This document shows, in pieces, positions 21,442 through 31,000 of a DNA stretch of 64,000 nucleotides. This DNA is from Staphylococcus piscifermentans (GTDB lineage: Bacteria; Bacillota; Bacilli; Staphylococcales; Staphylococcaceae). The notes beneath the pieces are model-generated. The model did not search any database. It had not been told where the DNA came from and saw only the letters and a list, made by a program, of their open reading frames with translations. The stretch is taken from positions 1,736,001 to 1,800,000 of the forward strand of contig NZ_LT906447.1 of assembly GCF_900186985.1 (NCBI RefSeq), given 5' to 3'. The translations under genes and the position numbers were made by a program. Each line of letters opens with the position of its first letter. The stretch's first letter is position 1.

Positions 21442-21469
21442 ATTATACTATACTTCTATTTTGTTGAAA
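21442..21469 (-). promoter_or_regulatory. rbgA promoter
   Basis: Minus strand TTTCAA (21464-21469), 16-base spacer, TATAAT (21442-21447), about 50 bases before the rbgA ATG. Confidence 0.55.
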
Positions 21470-21534
21470 AAAATTAAAAATCCGCAAAAATACCATACAA
21501 GACAGCTTCCACGCTTATTAAAACTTTCTTTTCG

Positions 21535-21570
21535 AACAAAAAAGATGTCTCTTATCGAAGAAACATCTTT
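21535..21570 (-). terminator. Terminator of the GyrI-like gene
   Basis: Arms AAAGATGTTTC/GAGACATCTTT (one wobble) with an eight-base loop and a following T-run on the minus strand, 14 bases after the stop codon. Confidence 0.8.
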
Positions 21571-21584
21571 TCTATTCTTACCTT

Positions 21585-22055
21585 TTAATTTTCAATTGGC
21601 ACCCATACTTGTGCCACATAATCATCAGCGTCTGTATTTCCATGCGGATAAAGTTCAATACCAGGGGCATTGCGATATTGATAACCTAAATCAGATAATA
21701 CATCGGGATTATAAAGCCGCTCCGTTGTTTTCTGAAGCGTGTATGGTAATGGTCCTATCGCATCAGCTACTATATAATTTCCTTCAGGCAGAGTATAAGG
21801 ATATAGTCCAGCAGCAGATTTTTTATCTGAAGTTACCGCAATTAAATAATTCATTCCATTTTCAGTAGGAATTACAATACCTAAAAAACCTTGCAGTTTA
21901 TCATTGCTAATAGCTTTTAACGTTTCAGGTTTATCAGACGCGTTAAAATTTGACCAAGCTTGCGGCAATCCTTGCTGTGCATCTTGCATCGTGGCATATT
22001 TACTTAATATACCTATCACCTGAGTTGTATCTAAGTGTTTAATTTCGTATTCCAT
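21585..22055 (-). CDS. GyrI-like (effector-binding domain) small-molecule binding protein
   Basis: 156 residues resembling a stand-alone GyrI-like/AraC effector-binding domain. It has a start in beta-strand (EIKHLDTTQVIGI), the PQAWSNF helix, the GIVIPTENG and ALPEGNYIV-like strands, and a final ELYPHGNTDADDYVAQVWVPI. That last run is the typical closing strand with conserved Glu and Pro. No DNA-binding domain is attached. Such proteins bind hydrophobic or xenobiotic ligands, and some act as hydrolases. The ligand is unknown. A sigma-B-like promoter lies about 35 bases upstream and a good terminator follows, so it is probably monocistronic and stress-induced. Confidence 0.75.
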   Translation of the reverse strand: MEYEIKHLDTTQVIGILSKYATMQDAQQGLPQAWSNFNASDKPETLKAISNDKLQGFLGIVIPTENGMNYLIAVTSDKKSAAGLYPYTLPEGNYIVADAIGPLPYTLQKTTERLYNPDVLSDLGYQYRNAPGIELYPHGNTDADDYVAQVWVPIEN

Positions 22056-22096
22056 TTCAATCGCCCCACAGTATGTTTTAATTTAATATTATTAAA

Positions 22097-22122
22097 ATAC
22101 CCTTTTGAAGTTATAATTTAAC
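22097..22122 (-). promoter_or_regulatory. Sigma-B-like promoter of the GyrI-like gene
   Basis: Minus strand GTTAAA (22117-22122), 14-base spacer, perfect GGGTAT (22097-22102). This fits the Firmicutes general-stress consensus GTTTAA-N12..15-GGGTAT with one mismatch. The leader would be about 35 bases. Confidence 0.5.
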
Positions 22123-22137
22123 CTTTTTCAGAAAAAA

Positions 22138-22175
22138 TAAAAGCCGAAGAAGTTTGATCAACCTCTCCAGCTCTA
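22138..22175 (-). terminator. Possible weak terminator of the FecB-like gene
   Basis: GAGGTT..AACTTC forms a six-base stem on the minus strand, and CTTTTATTTTTT follows after a short gap. Weak call. Confidence 0.35.
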
Positions 22176-22203
22176 TGGTTCATTTAACCTTGCTTATTCA
22201 TAT

Positions 22204-23061
22204 TCAGTCTTCTTTAAAATTGACGATTTCATCAATAATAAATTCAGCAGCCATAATACCGCGTGTTTTTGCCCATAACTCACGGTTTACAATATGAATT
22301 CGATTATTTTTCTTAGCATTAATCGTATTATACACTTCTGATTGGCGTAATTTTTCAAGCGCCTCTTCATCTTCTTTATCAACCATTAGAATTAAGCGTT
22401 CAGGATTCAATTCTAATAATTGCTCGTCTGTTACCTTGAGGTAAGGTCCATCCTTGTATTCAGGATATTTGTTTGAATCTGCTTGTGTAATAGCAGATTT
22501 AAAGCCTAAACGTTTTAAAAATTGGCCGACGAAACTATTTGCATCGTGTCCAACAATGTAATCATCTGTGACTACTGCTGCTAAAGTTGATAAATTAGTA
22601 TCAATTGAAACCTTCTCATCAAGTTGATTAATTTTTTGTTGGAAAATTGCCACATAGCGTTTAGCTAACTGCTCTTTAGAGATTGCTTTTCCAATCGTTT
22701 CGAAGATTTTCAAGCTCTCTTTATAATCACCTTCAAAACTTTCTAATAAAATTGTTGGTGCAATCTTTTGTAAATCTCTATAAATTTCGTGATGACGCTG
22801 ACCATCTGCGATAATGAGTTGAGGTTCTGCATCTTTAATTCTTTCTAAATCAGGATTACTTCTATGCCCGACTGAGATATAGTCCCCAACTTTATCTCTC
22901 ATCGCTTCAAACAGGTTTTCTTTACTGCCGTCATCAGCAATAGCCGCTGGTTTAATTCCTAAAGCAAGCAGATCATCTACAAATGAAAATTCAAGTGCTG
23001 CCACTCTATCTACATTGTCTGCAATTTTAGTTATTCCAGCTTCATTTTTTACTTCAACCAT
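22204..23061 (-). CDS. FecB/TroA-fold iron-siderophore binding protein without signal peptide
   Basis: 285 residues with the fold of Fe3+-siderophore substrate-binding proteins. The first lobe has DRVAALEFSFVDDLLALGIKP and the GDYISVGHRSNPDLERI segment. A long connecting helix is near residues 115-150. The second lobe has GHDANSFVGQFLKRLGF and ends IIDEIVNF. Normal family members are lipoproteins, but this one starts directly at the domain. The ATG is fixed by a perfect AAGGAGGTAA, and no signal peptide or lipobox Cys is present. No permease or ATPase gene is adjacent. It is either a cytosolic ligand sensor or chaperone, or a truncated transporter component. Function unproven. Confidence 0.8.
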   Translation of the reverse strand: MVEVKNEAGITKIADNVDRVAALEFSFVDDLLALGIKPAAIADDGSKENLFEAMRDKVGDYISVGHRSNPDLERIKDAEPQLIIADGQRHHEIYRDLQKIAPTILLESFEGDYKESLKIFETIGKAISKEQLAKRYVAIFQQKINQLDEKVSIDTNLSTLAAVVTDDYIVGHDANSFVGQFLKRLGFKSAITQADSNKYPEYKDGPYLKVTDEQLLELNPERLILMVDKEDEEALEKLRQSEVYNTINAKKNNRIHIVNRELWAKTRGIMAAEFIIDEIVNFKED

Positions 23062-23095
23062 ATTATTAGTTACCTCCTTAAAATCCCTCTATGAT

Positions 23096-23131
23096 AGTAT
23101 ACCCATAGAAATCTTAATCATTCTTGATTAA
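23096..23131 (-). promoter_or_regulatory. Promoter region and inverted repeat of the FecB-like gene
   Basis: TATACT (23096-23101, minus strand) is a plausible -10. A perfect 7-bp inverted repeat TTAATCA-ttct-TGATTAA (23114-23131) sits over the -35/spacer region. That suggests a repressor operator. It only partly resembles a Fur box, so the regulator is open. Confidence 0.4.
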
Positions 23132-23224
23132 CTGTATTCACAAAAATTTGACAAATATTTCGATACTATATTGTTATGTTAACACTTTTTTAATGTTGGA
23201 ATAGTACTTTATAGATGAAAATAA

Positions 23225-23250
23225 GTTAATATTTACTTTAAAATGGGTAT
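23225..23250 (+). promoter_or_regulatory. Sigma-B-like promoter of yfhO
   Basis: GTTAAT (23225-23230), 14-base spacer, perfect GGGTAT (23245-23250), giving a leader of about 55 bases. A TATAAT at 23265-23270 could be an alternative vegetative -10 but has no -35. Confidence 0.5.
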
Positions 23251-23310
23251 ATCGAATAATTAGTTATAATAATTATACATACAACAAATTAATTTCAGGA
23301 GCGACTATAG

Positions 23311-25911
23311 ATGAAGTCATTCTTTAGTTACCAAGTTTTGCGTTTCCTAAAAATTAGTGCCGTGAGTGTTATACTCATGCTGATTTTTTTCCTTCCAGCA
23401 TTTAATTCGGTCTTTCGTCACGATTTGATTTACAGCGGTGAAGGCGACGGCTTTAGACAAATGATGCCGTTTCAAATGTATTTATATAATCACATTACGA
23501 GTTTATCCAGCTTTTACGATATTTCATTTGGTTTAGGCGGAGATTATATAACGGATTTAGCTTATTACTATTCAACTTCGCCCTTAACCTATCTTAATTT
23601 CTTTTTCGTTTGGATAGTAGAACATGTCCTGCAAATGAATCCGCATACGATTGAATTTTGGCCAGGTAATCAATTATTCTTTGCTATTTTCAAAGCTTGT
23701 TTAACTTATATTGCAGCTTATTACTTAATGCGTTACTATCATTTGAAACGTTATACAGCAACGATTGCTAGTATCTTATACGCAGCTTCTAATGTGATGT
23801 TCTACTTTAATTTTACATGGTCATTTTATGGTGACGTCATGATTTACTTCCCTATTACTTTACTTGGAGTAGAGAAGTTATTTCGAGAACGTAAAGCCGG
23901 CGTACTGATTTTAGGGTTAACTCTAACGTTGATGTCTAATTTTTATTTCAGTTATTATGAGACTATTATTATCAGCGCATATTGTATTTATAGAATTATC
24001 TTTGTTTATAAAGCTGATATCATGTCTCGAGCAGCTAAGATTTATACATCTATTATTACGGTAGTTATTAGTGCCTTTATCGGCAGTTGGGGATTTTTCA
24101 CAGGAATCAGTTCATTTTTACATAATGATCGCCAACAAAACCCTATAGATTATCCATTTTTAGTAAATTTATTTGATACGCAAAAGCAAACATTTTTGTC
24201 CGGCTTTCATATCGTCTTATCTTTATTAGTGATTATCGCACTGTTGCAATTTAAACTTTATAACCATTACTATTATCGCTTATTCGCTATTATGTCTTGG
24301 ATTTTTTTAATTGGTTCATTTACTAATGGCTTTGACAGCTTTTTTAATGGTATGTCAATACCGCAAAGACGTTGGGTATATATTTTAGCAATGAGTGCAG
24401 CTATCATCGTGGCACTCATGATTCAGCATCTGGCTGAGTTATCACTGCGCTCTTTGTTGCTAGCCAGCTTGCCAGCTATCGCGATTTTTCTTTACTCTCA
24501 CCACTTTATGCAAGGTAAATGGCACTGGTGGATGAGTACAGTTTTAATATTTATCGTATTAGTTGCGATTGTTCTATTATTTAAAGGCCGACAATACTTA
24601 TGGATTAAAGCTGCTTTAGTTGCACTAATTGCCTTTCAACAACTCTGGTTAGCTTGGGATTATAATAATAATATCTTATTCCAATACCAAACTGATCGTA
24701 AACAAGTTACTAAATACGATTACTTCAGTCACCCACTCAATAAAATAATTAAAGAGATTCAAAAGAAAAATAATAACGATTTAATGCGTATTGACTATAT
24801 GAGTATTTTCGGATTAAATTCTCCGCTTATTTATGGATATAATGGTATTTCGCTTTATTCTAGTATTTTTGATGGAAAAATATTGAAGTACTACGACAAA
24901 ACGATGCAAATTAACATGCCTGTCGACAAAAATAGTACGTATCGTTTATTTAATAATCGTGCAAATTTGATGGCTTTATGGAATGTAACAGACCGCTTTA
25001 AAATGGGTTCAGATATGAATATGCCATATGGCTTTAAATTGCAAGATAAAGTCAAAGATGGAAAAGACGGCGATTTCTTACATTCATCTAACCAACTTCA
25101 CTATCCAAGTGCACATATTACGACTAAAACTTATAATATGAGTGATTTGAAATCTCCGTTAGATAAAGAACAAGCGATGTTGCAAGGTGTAGTATGGGAT
25201 GGAAAGCAAAAAGGAAATTCTAAGTTCAAAGCAAATCCTAACCTTTTAAAGGACGCATCATCCAAGTTGAACCATGCTGAACGTATTGATAAAAATCACA
25301 TTAAAGTTACAAAAAATCATGGCGGTATGACTTTACAGCTTCCCCAATCAGTGTCTGGTCAGTATAAAGATATGTACGTTGAAATGGATATCGAAAAAGA
25401 AGCACCTTTTGGCGAACATTATGTAAAAGTCAATGAATACCAGCAAAAACGCAATCCATCTGATTACAAATATAGACGCTTTGTAAGCCCTGTTACGATG
25501 AGAGTTAAAGCTTCACCTGATCTTAAGGTTCAACTTCCAAAAGGAAAATATCGTTTGTCAGTAAAAGGAATATACGGCGAAAACTATCATACGCTTGAAA
25601 AAGCTGCCAAAGAAGTTACTCCAGTTAAAGTTAAAAAAGTAAACAGCGGCTTGGAAATTACTAAACCTAAAGCTGCACAAGGTAATTTAGTTCTCCCAAC
25701 AGCCTATCGTAACGGATTATACGCAGAAATCGACGGTAAGAAATATAACGTCAAACAAGGTAATGGTATCATGAGTGTGATACCTGTTAAAAAAGGCCAA
25801 ACACATATCTTATTAAAATATGAACAACCTTTTATTAAACCGTTACTACTCATGACCATTATCGGTATATTAGCAGGTATACTCTGGTGCCGTTGGTTAA
25901 GAAGAAAATAA
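23311..25911 (+). CDS. yfhO: YfhO-family polytopic membrane protein (lipoteichoic acid glycosylation)
   Basis: 866-residue membrane protein. About a dozen hydrophobic segments fill residues 15-460 (first TM near 14-32). A large extracytoplasmic domain (about 470-840) follows, then a last TM near 845-860 ending in basic residues. The N-terminal loop with YSGEGDGFRQMMPFQMYLY is the conserved YfhO motif of GT-C-like transferases. Family members in Bacillus, Listeria and S. aureus transfer lipid-linked sugars onto lipoteichoic acid with CsbB-type and GtcA-type partners. Neither partner is encoded nearby here. ATG with AGGAG nine bases upstream. It has a sigma-B-like promoter and a strong terminator, so it is monocistronic. 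Confidence 0.88.
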   Translation: MKSFFSYQVLRFLKISAVSVILMLIFFLPAFNSVFRHDLIYSGEGDGFRQMMPFQMYLYNHITSLSSFYDISFGLGGDYITDLAYYYSTSPLTYLNFFFVWIVEHVLQMNPHTIEFWPGNQLFFAIFKACLTYIAAYYLMRYYHLKRYTATIASILYAASNVMFYFNFTWSFYGDVMIYFPITLLGVEKLFRERKAGVLILGLTLTLMSNFYFSYYETIIISAYCIYRIIFVYKADIMSRAAKIYTSIITVVISAFIGSWGFFTGISSFLHNDRQQNPIDYPFLVNLFDTQKQTFLSGFHIVLSLLVIIALLQFKLYNHYYYRLFAIMSWIFLIGSFTNGFDSFFNGMSIPQRRWVYILAMSAAIIVALMIQHLAELSLRSLLLASLPAIAIFLYSHHFMQGKWHWWMSTVLIFIVLVAIVLLFKGRQYLWIKAALVALIAFQQLWLAWDYNNNILFQYQTDRKQVTKYDYFSHPLNKIIKEIQKKNNNDLMRIDYMSIFGLNSPLIYGYNGISLYSSIFDGKILKYYDKTMQINMPVDKNSTYRLFNNRANLMALWNVTDRFKMGSDMNMPYGFKLQDKVKDGKDGDFLHSSNQLHYPSAHITTKTYNMSDLKSPLDKEQAMLQGVVWDGKQKGNSKFKANPNLLKDASSKLNHAERIDKNHIKVTKNHGGMTLQLPQSVSGQYKDMYVEMDIEKEAPFGEHYVKVNEYQQKRNPSDYKYRRFVSPVTMRVKASPDLKVQLPKGKYRLSVKGIYGENYHTLEKAAKEVTPVKVKKVNSGLEITKPKAAQGNLVLPTAYRNGLYAEIDGKKYNVKQGNGIMSVIPVKKGQTHILLKYEQPFIKPLLLMTIIGILAGILWCRWLRRK

Positions 25912-25915
25912 TTAT

Positions 25916-25970
25916 AAAGAAACTCTCGAGGTGCGCGTGCAGCACTTCGAGAGTTTCTTTATTTTTTACA
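25916..25970 (+). terminator. Terminator of yfhO
   Basis: Fourteen-base perfect arms AAAGAAACTCTCGA/TCGAGAGTTTCTTT (25916-25929, 25947-25960) followed by ATTTTTTA. Confidence 0.9.
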
Positions 25971-26280
25971 CTTATAAAGTTAAAGTTCTCCAAATAATAC
26001 ATATTTAAGTTTTATAATTGTACAAAATCTACTATACAAATTCTCCTCGACAAATTATAATAAGTTTATCAAACCAAAACTTTTATGGTGCGATGCTAGG
26101 ATAACTTTATGGATGGTTATGTTACTCTCTCTAACCATTCAGCAAGGTATTCACTTCGAATAAAAACTCTCAAAAACACTGCAGTAATCAAGTCTCTTTC
26201 AACACTTATTGCTCACATTTTTATTTTCCAATTACTTCAACAAAATATATTATATAAACAACTAGAAAAGAGGTACCACT
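25971..26280 (+). other. Intergenic leader before the 544-residue gene
   Basis: It holds the promoter at 26033-26061 and then about 215 bases of leader. A GGTTA/TAACC hairpin near 26113-26140 is the only structure seen. A 63-codon frame (26109-26300) starts in it after AGGATA and overlaps the next gene. It has no family resemblance and is not called as a gene. Confidence 0.45.
26033..26061 (+). promoter_or_regulatory. Promoter of the 544-residue gene
   Basis: TATACA (26033-26038), 17-base spacer, perfect TATAAT (26056-26061). The same two hexamers and spacing occur before both giant adhesin genes. Confidence 0.6.
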
Positions 26281-27915
26281 TTGGAACAAACTCACTTTAA
26301 TTCTCAACATTACTTATTAAACTTCATCAATCAAATCACGCACGGCTACAGAAATCCCTTACCTTCCGATAGCACATACAAAGAGTTATTTGCTAAACTA
26401 TATGAACTATTGAATACTGAAGAAAAAATGGTGATTGAAAATGTTTTAATCACCGGCATACCGTTCCTACGCATAAACCGTGAAACTTTCAACCAACTTA
26501 CTGTATTAAATCAATCCGCTTATCTTATACCTATTGGAAAGAATCGCTACTTTATTTCTCCGCCATTTGTAAATGATTATAATCAACTTATTCTTAATCA
26601 AGAATATTCTTTTCTTCGTGACGTAAGCACCAATATTTATAAGAATGTCGGTCATTATGCACTGGCAGAAACTCATAGAAGAAAATACGAAAATATTACA
26701 CTAGTCGATTGTTTGAACAATAACTTTGATTCCAAAGAGCTTGCTTTTATTTGTATGTTGCTTAAAATTGATCTCTCAAATCACATAAATATCGCAGAAC
26801 AATGCCAGCTGATTGCAAATGAAGTATTGAAAGATTATTACATGTTAGAAAAACTCTTCGAACTTATTCCTTCTATCAGAATCTTATTTTCTCTCATGAT
26901 ACTAGAAGATAGAAACAGTTATTTGGGTGCTACTGAAGAAAACCGCTCCTTAGCGACTTTTATGCTCTTTAAAAATAGCACATATGAGATTTTGTATTTA
27001 CCTATAGATGTTTTTAATCATCTAAAAGCATTCTTCAAAGATAAAAACATCAATCCTTCAGATATATTGAAAAATTCTGTTCTTAATTTTTCTTCTACCT
27101 TAATGTCTGCAGATAAAGAAGAAGAACTTTTATACTCTTTAATCGATAATCAACTTAATGAAGATGATGAAAAAATATTGATAGAAGCTTTATGTAACGA
27201 TTATTTATATGAAGATCTATTTTCCAGCATGAATGAAATGGAAAATGAAAAATTTCAATTTTACGAAGCTTTACTTCAATTATATGGATTTCTTCCTTTG
27301 AAAATCGTAAAAATAATTCATGATAAATACTTTGATCAACCTAAAAATATTTTTGAAATTAAAAGAGAGATTAACTTTTTCTATAAAGATATTGGAGGTA
27401 GTTTAACAGAAGGCTATTTTGTCAAACCTATACTTGAAGATGCGTATTCTATGTTAAGCAATATATATCATGATATCCCTTACTATATCCCAGACACACT
27501 TGATGAACTTATTTACCACAACTCCCAATCTTCCTATATAAATCAATTCGAAATTCAAGATAGCCTTACTTTCTTTAAAAGACACATCCATATACCAAAA
27601 GAATTTGAGAAAAACCCTAAAACTTTAATAAAGTTATTGGTAATTGAAGAGCTTATTATACCTAGCATTAAAACTTTGCCTTTTGAAAGTGATATCAAGG
27701 ATACAGTAGAGGATTGGAAGGCTCAAGGATTATTTGAAAAGGCTTCCGTTGAAAAATTACAAAAACACGCGTTAAATCTATATCATCATTTACGTTTATG
27801 GACACTAAGAGGCCATACTATTTCTGAATACTACCAATTACGTCGAGCAGCCCGTAATCAATCATTAGAGAAAGATACGATAAAAATAATCGATATAGAG
27901 AATTTAAAAAAATAG
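26281..27915 (+). CDS. Hypothetical protein, 544 residues, predicted cytosolic and helical
   Basis: I do not recognise this protein. The start is TTG (MEQTHFNSQ) six bases after AGAGGT. No signal peptide, membrane segment or Cys-metal cluster is seen. It is rich in Leu, Ile, Glu, Asn and Tyr and appears largely helical. A loosely recurring pattern of aromatic-hydrophobic-Pro followed by an Asp/Asn and Leu-containing helix occurs near residues 91-103 (YFISPPFVNDY), 237-250 (ILYLPIDVFNHL) and 400-412 (YYIPDTLDELIY), which hints at degenerate internal repeats. The C-terminus (LRGHTISEYYQLRRAARNQ) is basic and could bind nucleic acid (guess). It has a promoter and a terminator of its own, so it is a real monocistronic gene. 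Confidence 0.85.
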   Translation: MEQTHFNSQHYLLNFINQITHGYRNPLPSDSTYKELFAKLYELLNTEEKMVIENVLITGIPFLRINRETFNQLTVLNQSAYLIPIGKNRYFISPPFVNDYNQLILNQEYSFLRDVSTNIYKNVGHYALAETHRRKYENITLVDCLNNNFDSKELAFICMLLKIDLSNHINIAEQCQLIANEVLKDYYMLEKLFELIPSIRILFSLMILEDRNSYLGATEENRSLATFMLFKNSTYEILYLPIDVFNHLKAFFKDKNINPSDILKNSVLNFSSTLMSADKEEELLYSLIDNQLNEDDEKILIEALCNDYLYEDLFSSMNEMENEKFQFYEALLQLYGFLPLKIVKIIHDKYFDQPKNIFEIKREINFFYKDIGGSLTEGYFVKPILEDAYSMLSNIYHDIPYYIPDTLDELIYHNSQSSYINQFEIQDSLTFFKRHIHIPKEFEKNPKTLIKLLVIEELIIPSIKTLPFESDIKDTVEDWKAQGLFEKASVEKLQKHALNLYHHLRLWTLRGHTISEYYQLRRAARNQSLEKDTIKIIDIENLKK

Positions 27916-27939
27916 TTTTTATTAATTTAATAAATGGAA

Positions 27940-27974
27940 AAACCGGTGAAAATCTCTAAGATTTTCACCGGTTT
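27940..27974. terminator. Bidirectional terminator between the hypothetical gene and adhesin 1
   Basis: Perfect 15-bp arms AAACCGGTGAAAATC/GATTTTCACCGGTTT with a five-base loop. There is a T-rich tail on the plus side (CTTCTT) and TTTTTCC on the minus side. It serves the convergent genes ending at 27915 and 28026. Confidence 0.88.
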
Positions 27975-28025
27975 CTTCTTGAAGCTGCATTGATGAGTTA
28001 GCCTCTTACAATAAAGAAACTCTTA

Positions 28026-31000
28026 CTATTTTTCAGTGTTATCTTTATCTTCATTTTTGCGTTTTCTGAAGAACATCATTAATCCACCGATTGCAAACAT
28101 CAATGAAGCATATTTAGGATCCATAGAAGTTAATTCTTGACCTGTGTTTGGTAAAGCTTTTGCTTTTTCTTTTGTAGCTTCTTTAGTTGCTTGTTGTTTA
28201 TGCTTAACATTTGTTTTGCTTGCTGGTTGAGTTACAGATTTTTCAACGTGTGATTTTGTTTGTACCTCTGTTTTTGTTTTACCAGTTGGTAATACAGTTG
28301 ATTTTTCCACTTCTAGATTTTCAATTGCATTATTGATAGCTTCAGTAGCTTTTTGGATTTCTTTAAGTAAAGCTTCATCTGAATCTTTAACAATTGACTT
28401 ACCAGTTTCGACAGCTTTTTCTAATTCGTCAACCGATTGTTTAGTGCAATTAGAAGTTGGTGTTGATGTAGCTTTATCAATAGCTTTTTGCAATTCTTTC
28501 AAGGCTTCAGATTTATTTTGATCTGCTTTATCTTGAGCTGCTTTCACTTCAACTGCCTTGTTCAATGCTTCTTTAGCTGTATCTACTGCTGCTTGTGAAG
28601 CGTTAGCATCAGCATTTACTTCCTTAGCATTTGATAATGCTTCTAATACTCCGGCGTCTTCTTTATCGCCAGGGTCGTACGAATTGATGCTCTCTGCGTT
28701 TGTAATTGCTTTTTCAAGTTCTGCTTTATTTGCTTTCACTTTCAAGCATGATAATGCATTTTCCACAGCATGTGTAGCTTTAGTGATTTCTTCAACTGTT
28801 TTGCCTTTAGGATTATCAACTATAGATTTACCTGTTTCTTTAGCTTTTGTTAATGGTTCTACACTACTTGGTGTAAAGTTGTGTTTTTCGACAGACTTAG
28901 CTTTTTCAAGTTGTGCTTTCAAAGCTTTTAATGCTTTATTAACTTTATCCGCTTTTTCTTTATCAGCTTTGTCTTGAGTCGCTTTTACTTTAAGTGCTTT
29001 AGCCAAGTCAGATTGTGCTTTGTTAACTTCTTTTTGCGTTGCATTGAAGTTTTCTTGAACTGTTATCGCTTTGTCTAAAGCGTCTTTCACTGCTTTATCT
29101 TCTTTATCATTCGGATTCAAGGCTGTATTTTCTGCTGTATCGATGACTTTGTCGAGTTCAACTTTGTCCGCTTTTTCTACTAAGTGTTTTTGTGCAGCTT
29201 TCAATTCACGAGTCGCTTTAGTAATTTCTTCAACTGTTTTGCCAGTAGAATTATTAACTATTGTACGGCCTGCTGTTTCGGCTTTTGTCAATGGTTCCAC
29301 ACTATTCGGCGTATAAGCATATTTATCAATTGAACCTGCTTTTTCAAGTTCTTTTTTCAATACGCTTAAAGCAGTATTCACTTTATCAGCTTTGTCTTGA
29401 GTCGCTTTCACTTTAAGTGCTTTAGCCAAGTCAGATTGTGCTTTGTTAACTTCTTTTTGCGTTGCATTGAAGTTTTCTTGAACTGTTATCGCTTTGTCTA
29501 AAGCGTCTTTCACTGCTTTATCTTCTTTATCATTCGGATTCAAGGCTGTGTTTTCTGCTGTATCGATGACTTTGTCGAGTTCAACTTTGTCCGCTTTTTC
29601 TACTAAGTGTTTTTGAGCTGCTTTCAAATTGCGAGTCGCTTTAGTAATTTCTTCAACTGTTTTGCCAGTAGAATTATTAACTATTGTACGGCCTGATGTT
29701 TCAGCTTTTGTCAATGGTTCTACACTGTTCGGCGTATAAGCGTACTTATCAATTGAACCTGCTTTTTCAAGTTCTTTTTTCAATACGCTCAAAGCATTAT
29801 TCACTTTATCAGCTTTGTCTTGAATAGTTTTATTTTGGACTGCTTTTTCAAGTTCAGTTGTTGCTTTATCAACTGTTTCTTGTGATACATTTTGATCTGC
29901 TTGAACTTTTTTAGCCGTATTTAATGCCTCTTGAACTGATTTATCTTCTTTATCACTTGGATTAAGTTCTAAAGTTTTTGCAGATTTAACTACTTTATTT
30001 AATGTCGCTTTATTAGCTTTAACTTCAAGTTTATTTTGAGCTTCAGTGATAGTCTTAGCTGCTGCTTTCAACTCTGCGACAGACTTAGAAGTATCTTCAC
30101 GAGTTGTTTCACCAGCTTTAACAGCTTCTTCTAAAGATTTGATTGTATTCGGTTTATAGTTATCTTTAGTCACTGCGTTTGCTTCTTTGATAGCTTTATT
30201 TAACTCATCTAAAGCATCTTGATGTTCTTTCGCAGTAATTGCATTATTGATAGCTTTTGTAGCATTAGATACTTGTTCAGTTGTTGCATTGTTATTTTCA
30301 TTTACAGATTTTCCTGCCGCAACCGCATCTTGTACTGCTTTATCTTCTTTGTCAGTTGCAACTAAATCACCTAATGTTTTCGCTTTATTAAGTGCTTTTT
30401 GCAATTCTGTTTTATCTGCTTTTGAAACTAAGTTTGCTTGTGCAGTTTTCAATGCTTTTGTAGCAGTTTCAATTTCTTGAGTTGTTTTATTAGTCGCATT
30501 TGTAACTACATCTTGACCAGATACTTCAGAATTTGTTAATTCTTTCACACTGTTTGTTGTGTAAAGCTCTTTATTAATTGCTTGAACTTTTTTAAGTTCT
30601 GCTTTTAATGCATCTAAAGCATATTGTTTTTCAACAGCTTCTTTAGTATCCTGCGCTTTTTTAGCATTTACTGCATTATCTAATTCAGTTTTAGCTGTAT
30701 TTACTGTTTCTTGAGAAGTATTGTGATCTGCTTGTACAATTTTAGCTTTATCTAAAGCTTCTTGCACTGCTTTATCTTCCACATCGTTTGCATCAAGTTT
30801 ACCTAATTTTTCAGCTGTTTCCACAGATTTATCAAGTTCTGTTTTATCTGCTTTTACTTCTAATGCATTTTTGGCATCTATAATGGCTTTTGTAGCTGCA
30901 TTTAACTCTTCAACTGTTTTAGTTGCATCGTCTTTAACAGTTTTACCACTTGTTACTGCTGTTTCAAAAGGTGCCACAGTATTTGGTTTATAATTTTCTT

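Noticed and set aside
23114-23131. Inverted repeat as a Fur box
   Set aside because: Only part of it matches the GATAATGATTATC pattern, so it is reported as an unassigned operator candidate and not as Fur.
26109-26300. 63-codon plus-strand frame before the 544-residue gene
   Set aside because: Only a weak AGGATA precedes it, it overlaps the next gene out of frame, and composition is not convincing. It is mentioned only as part of the leader.
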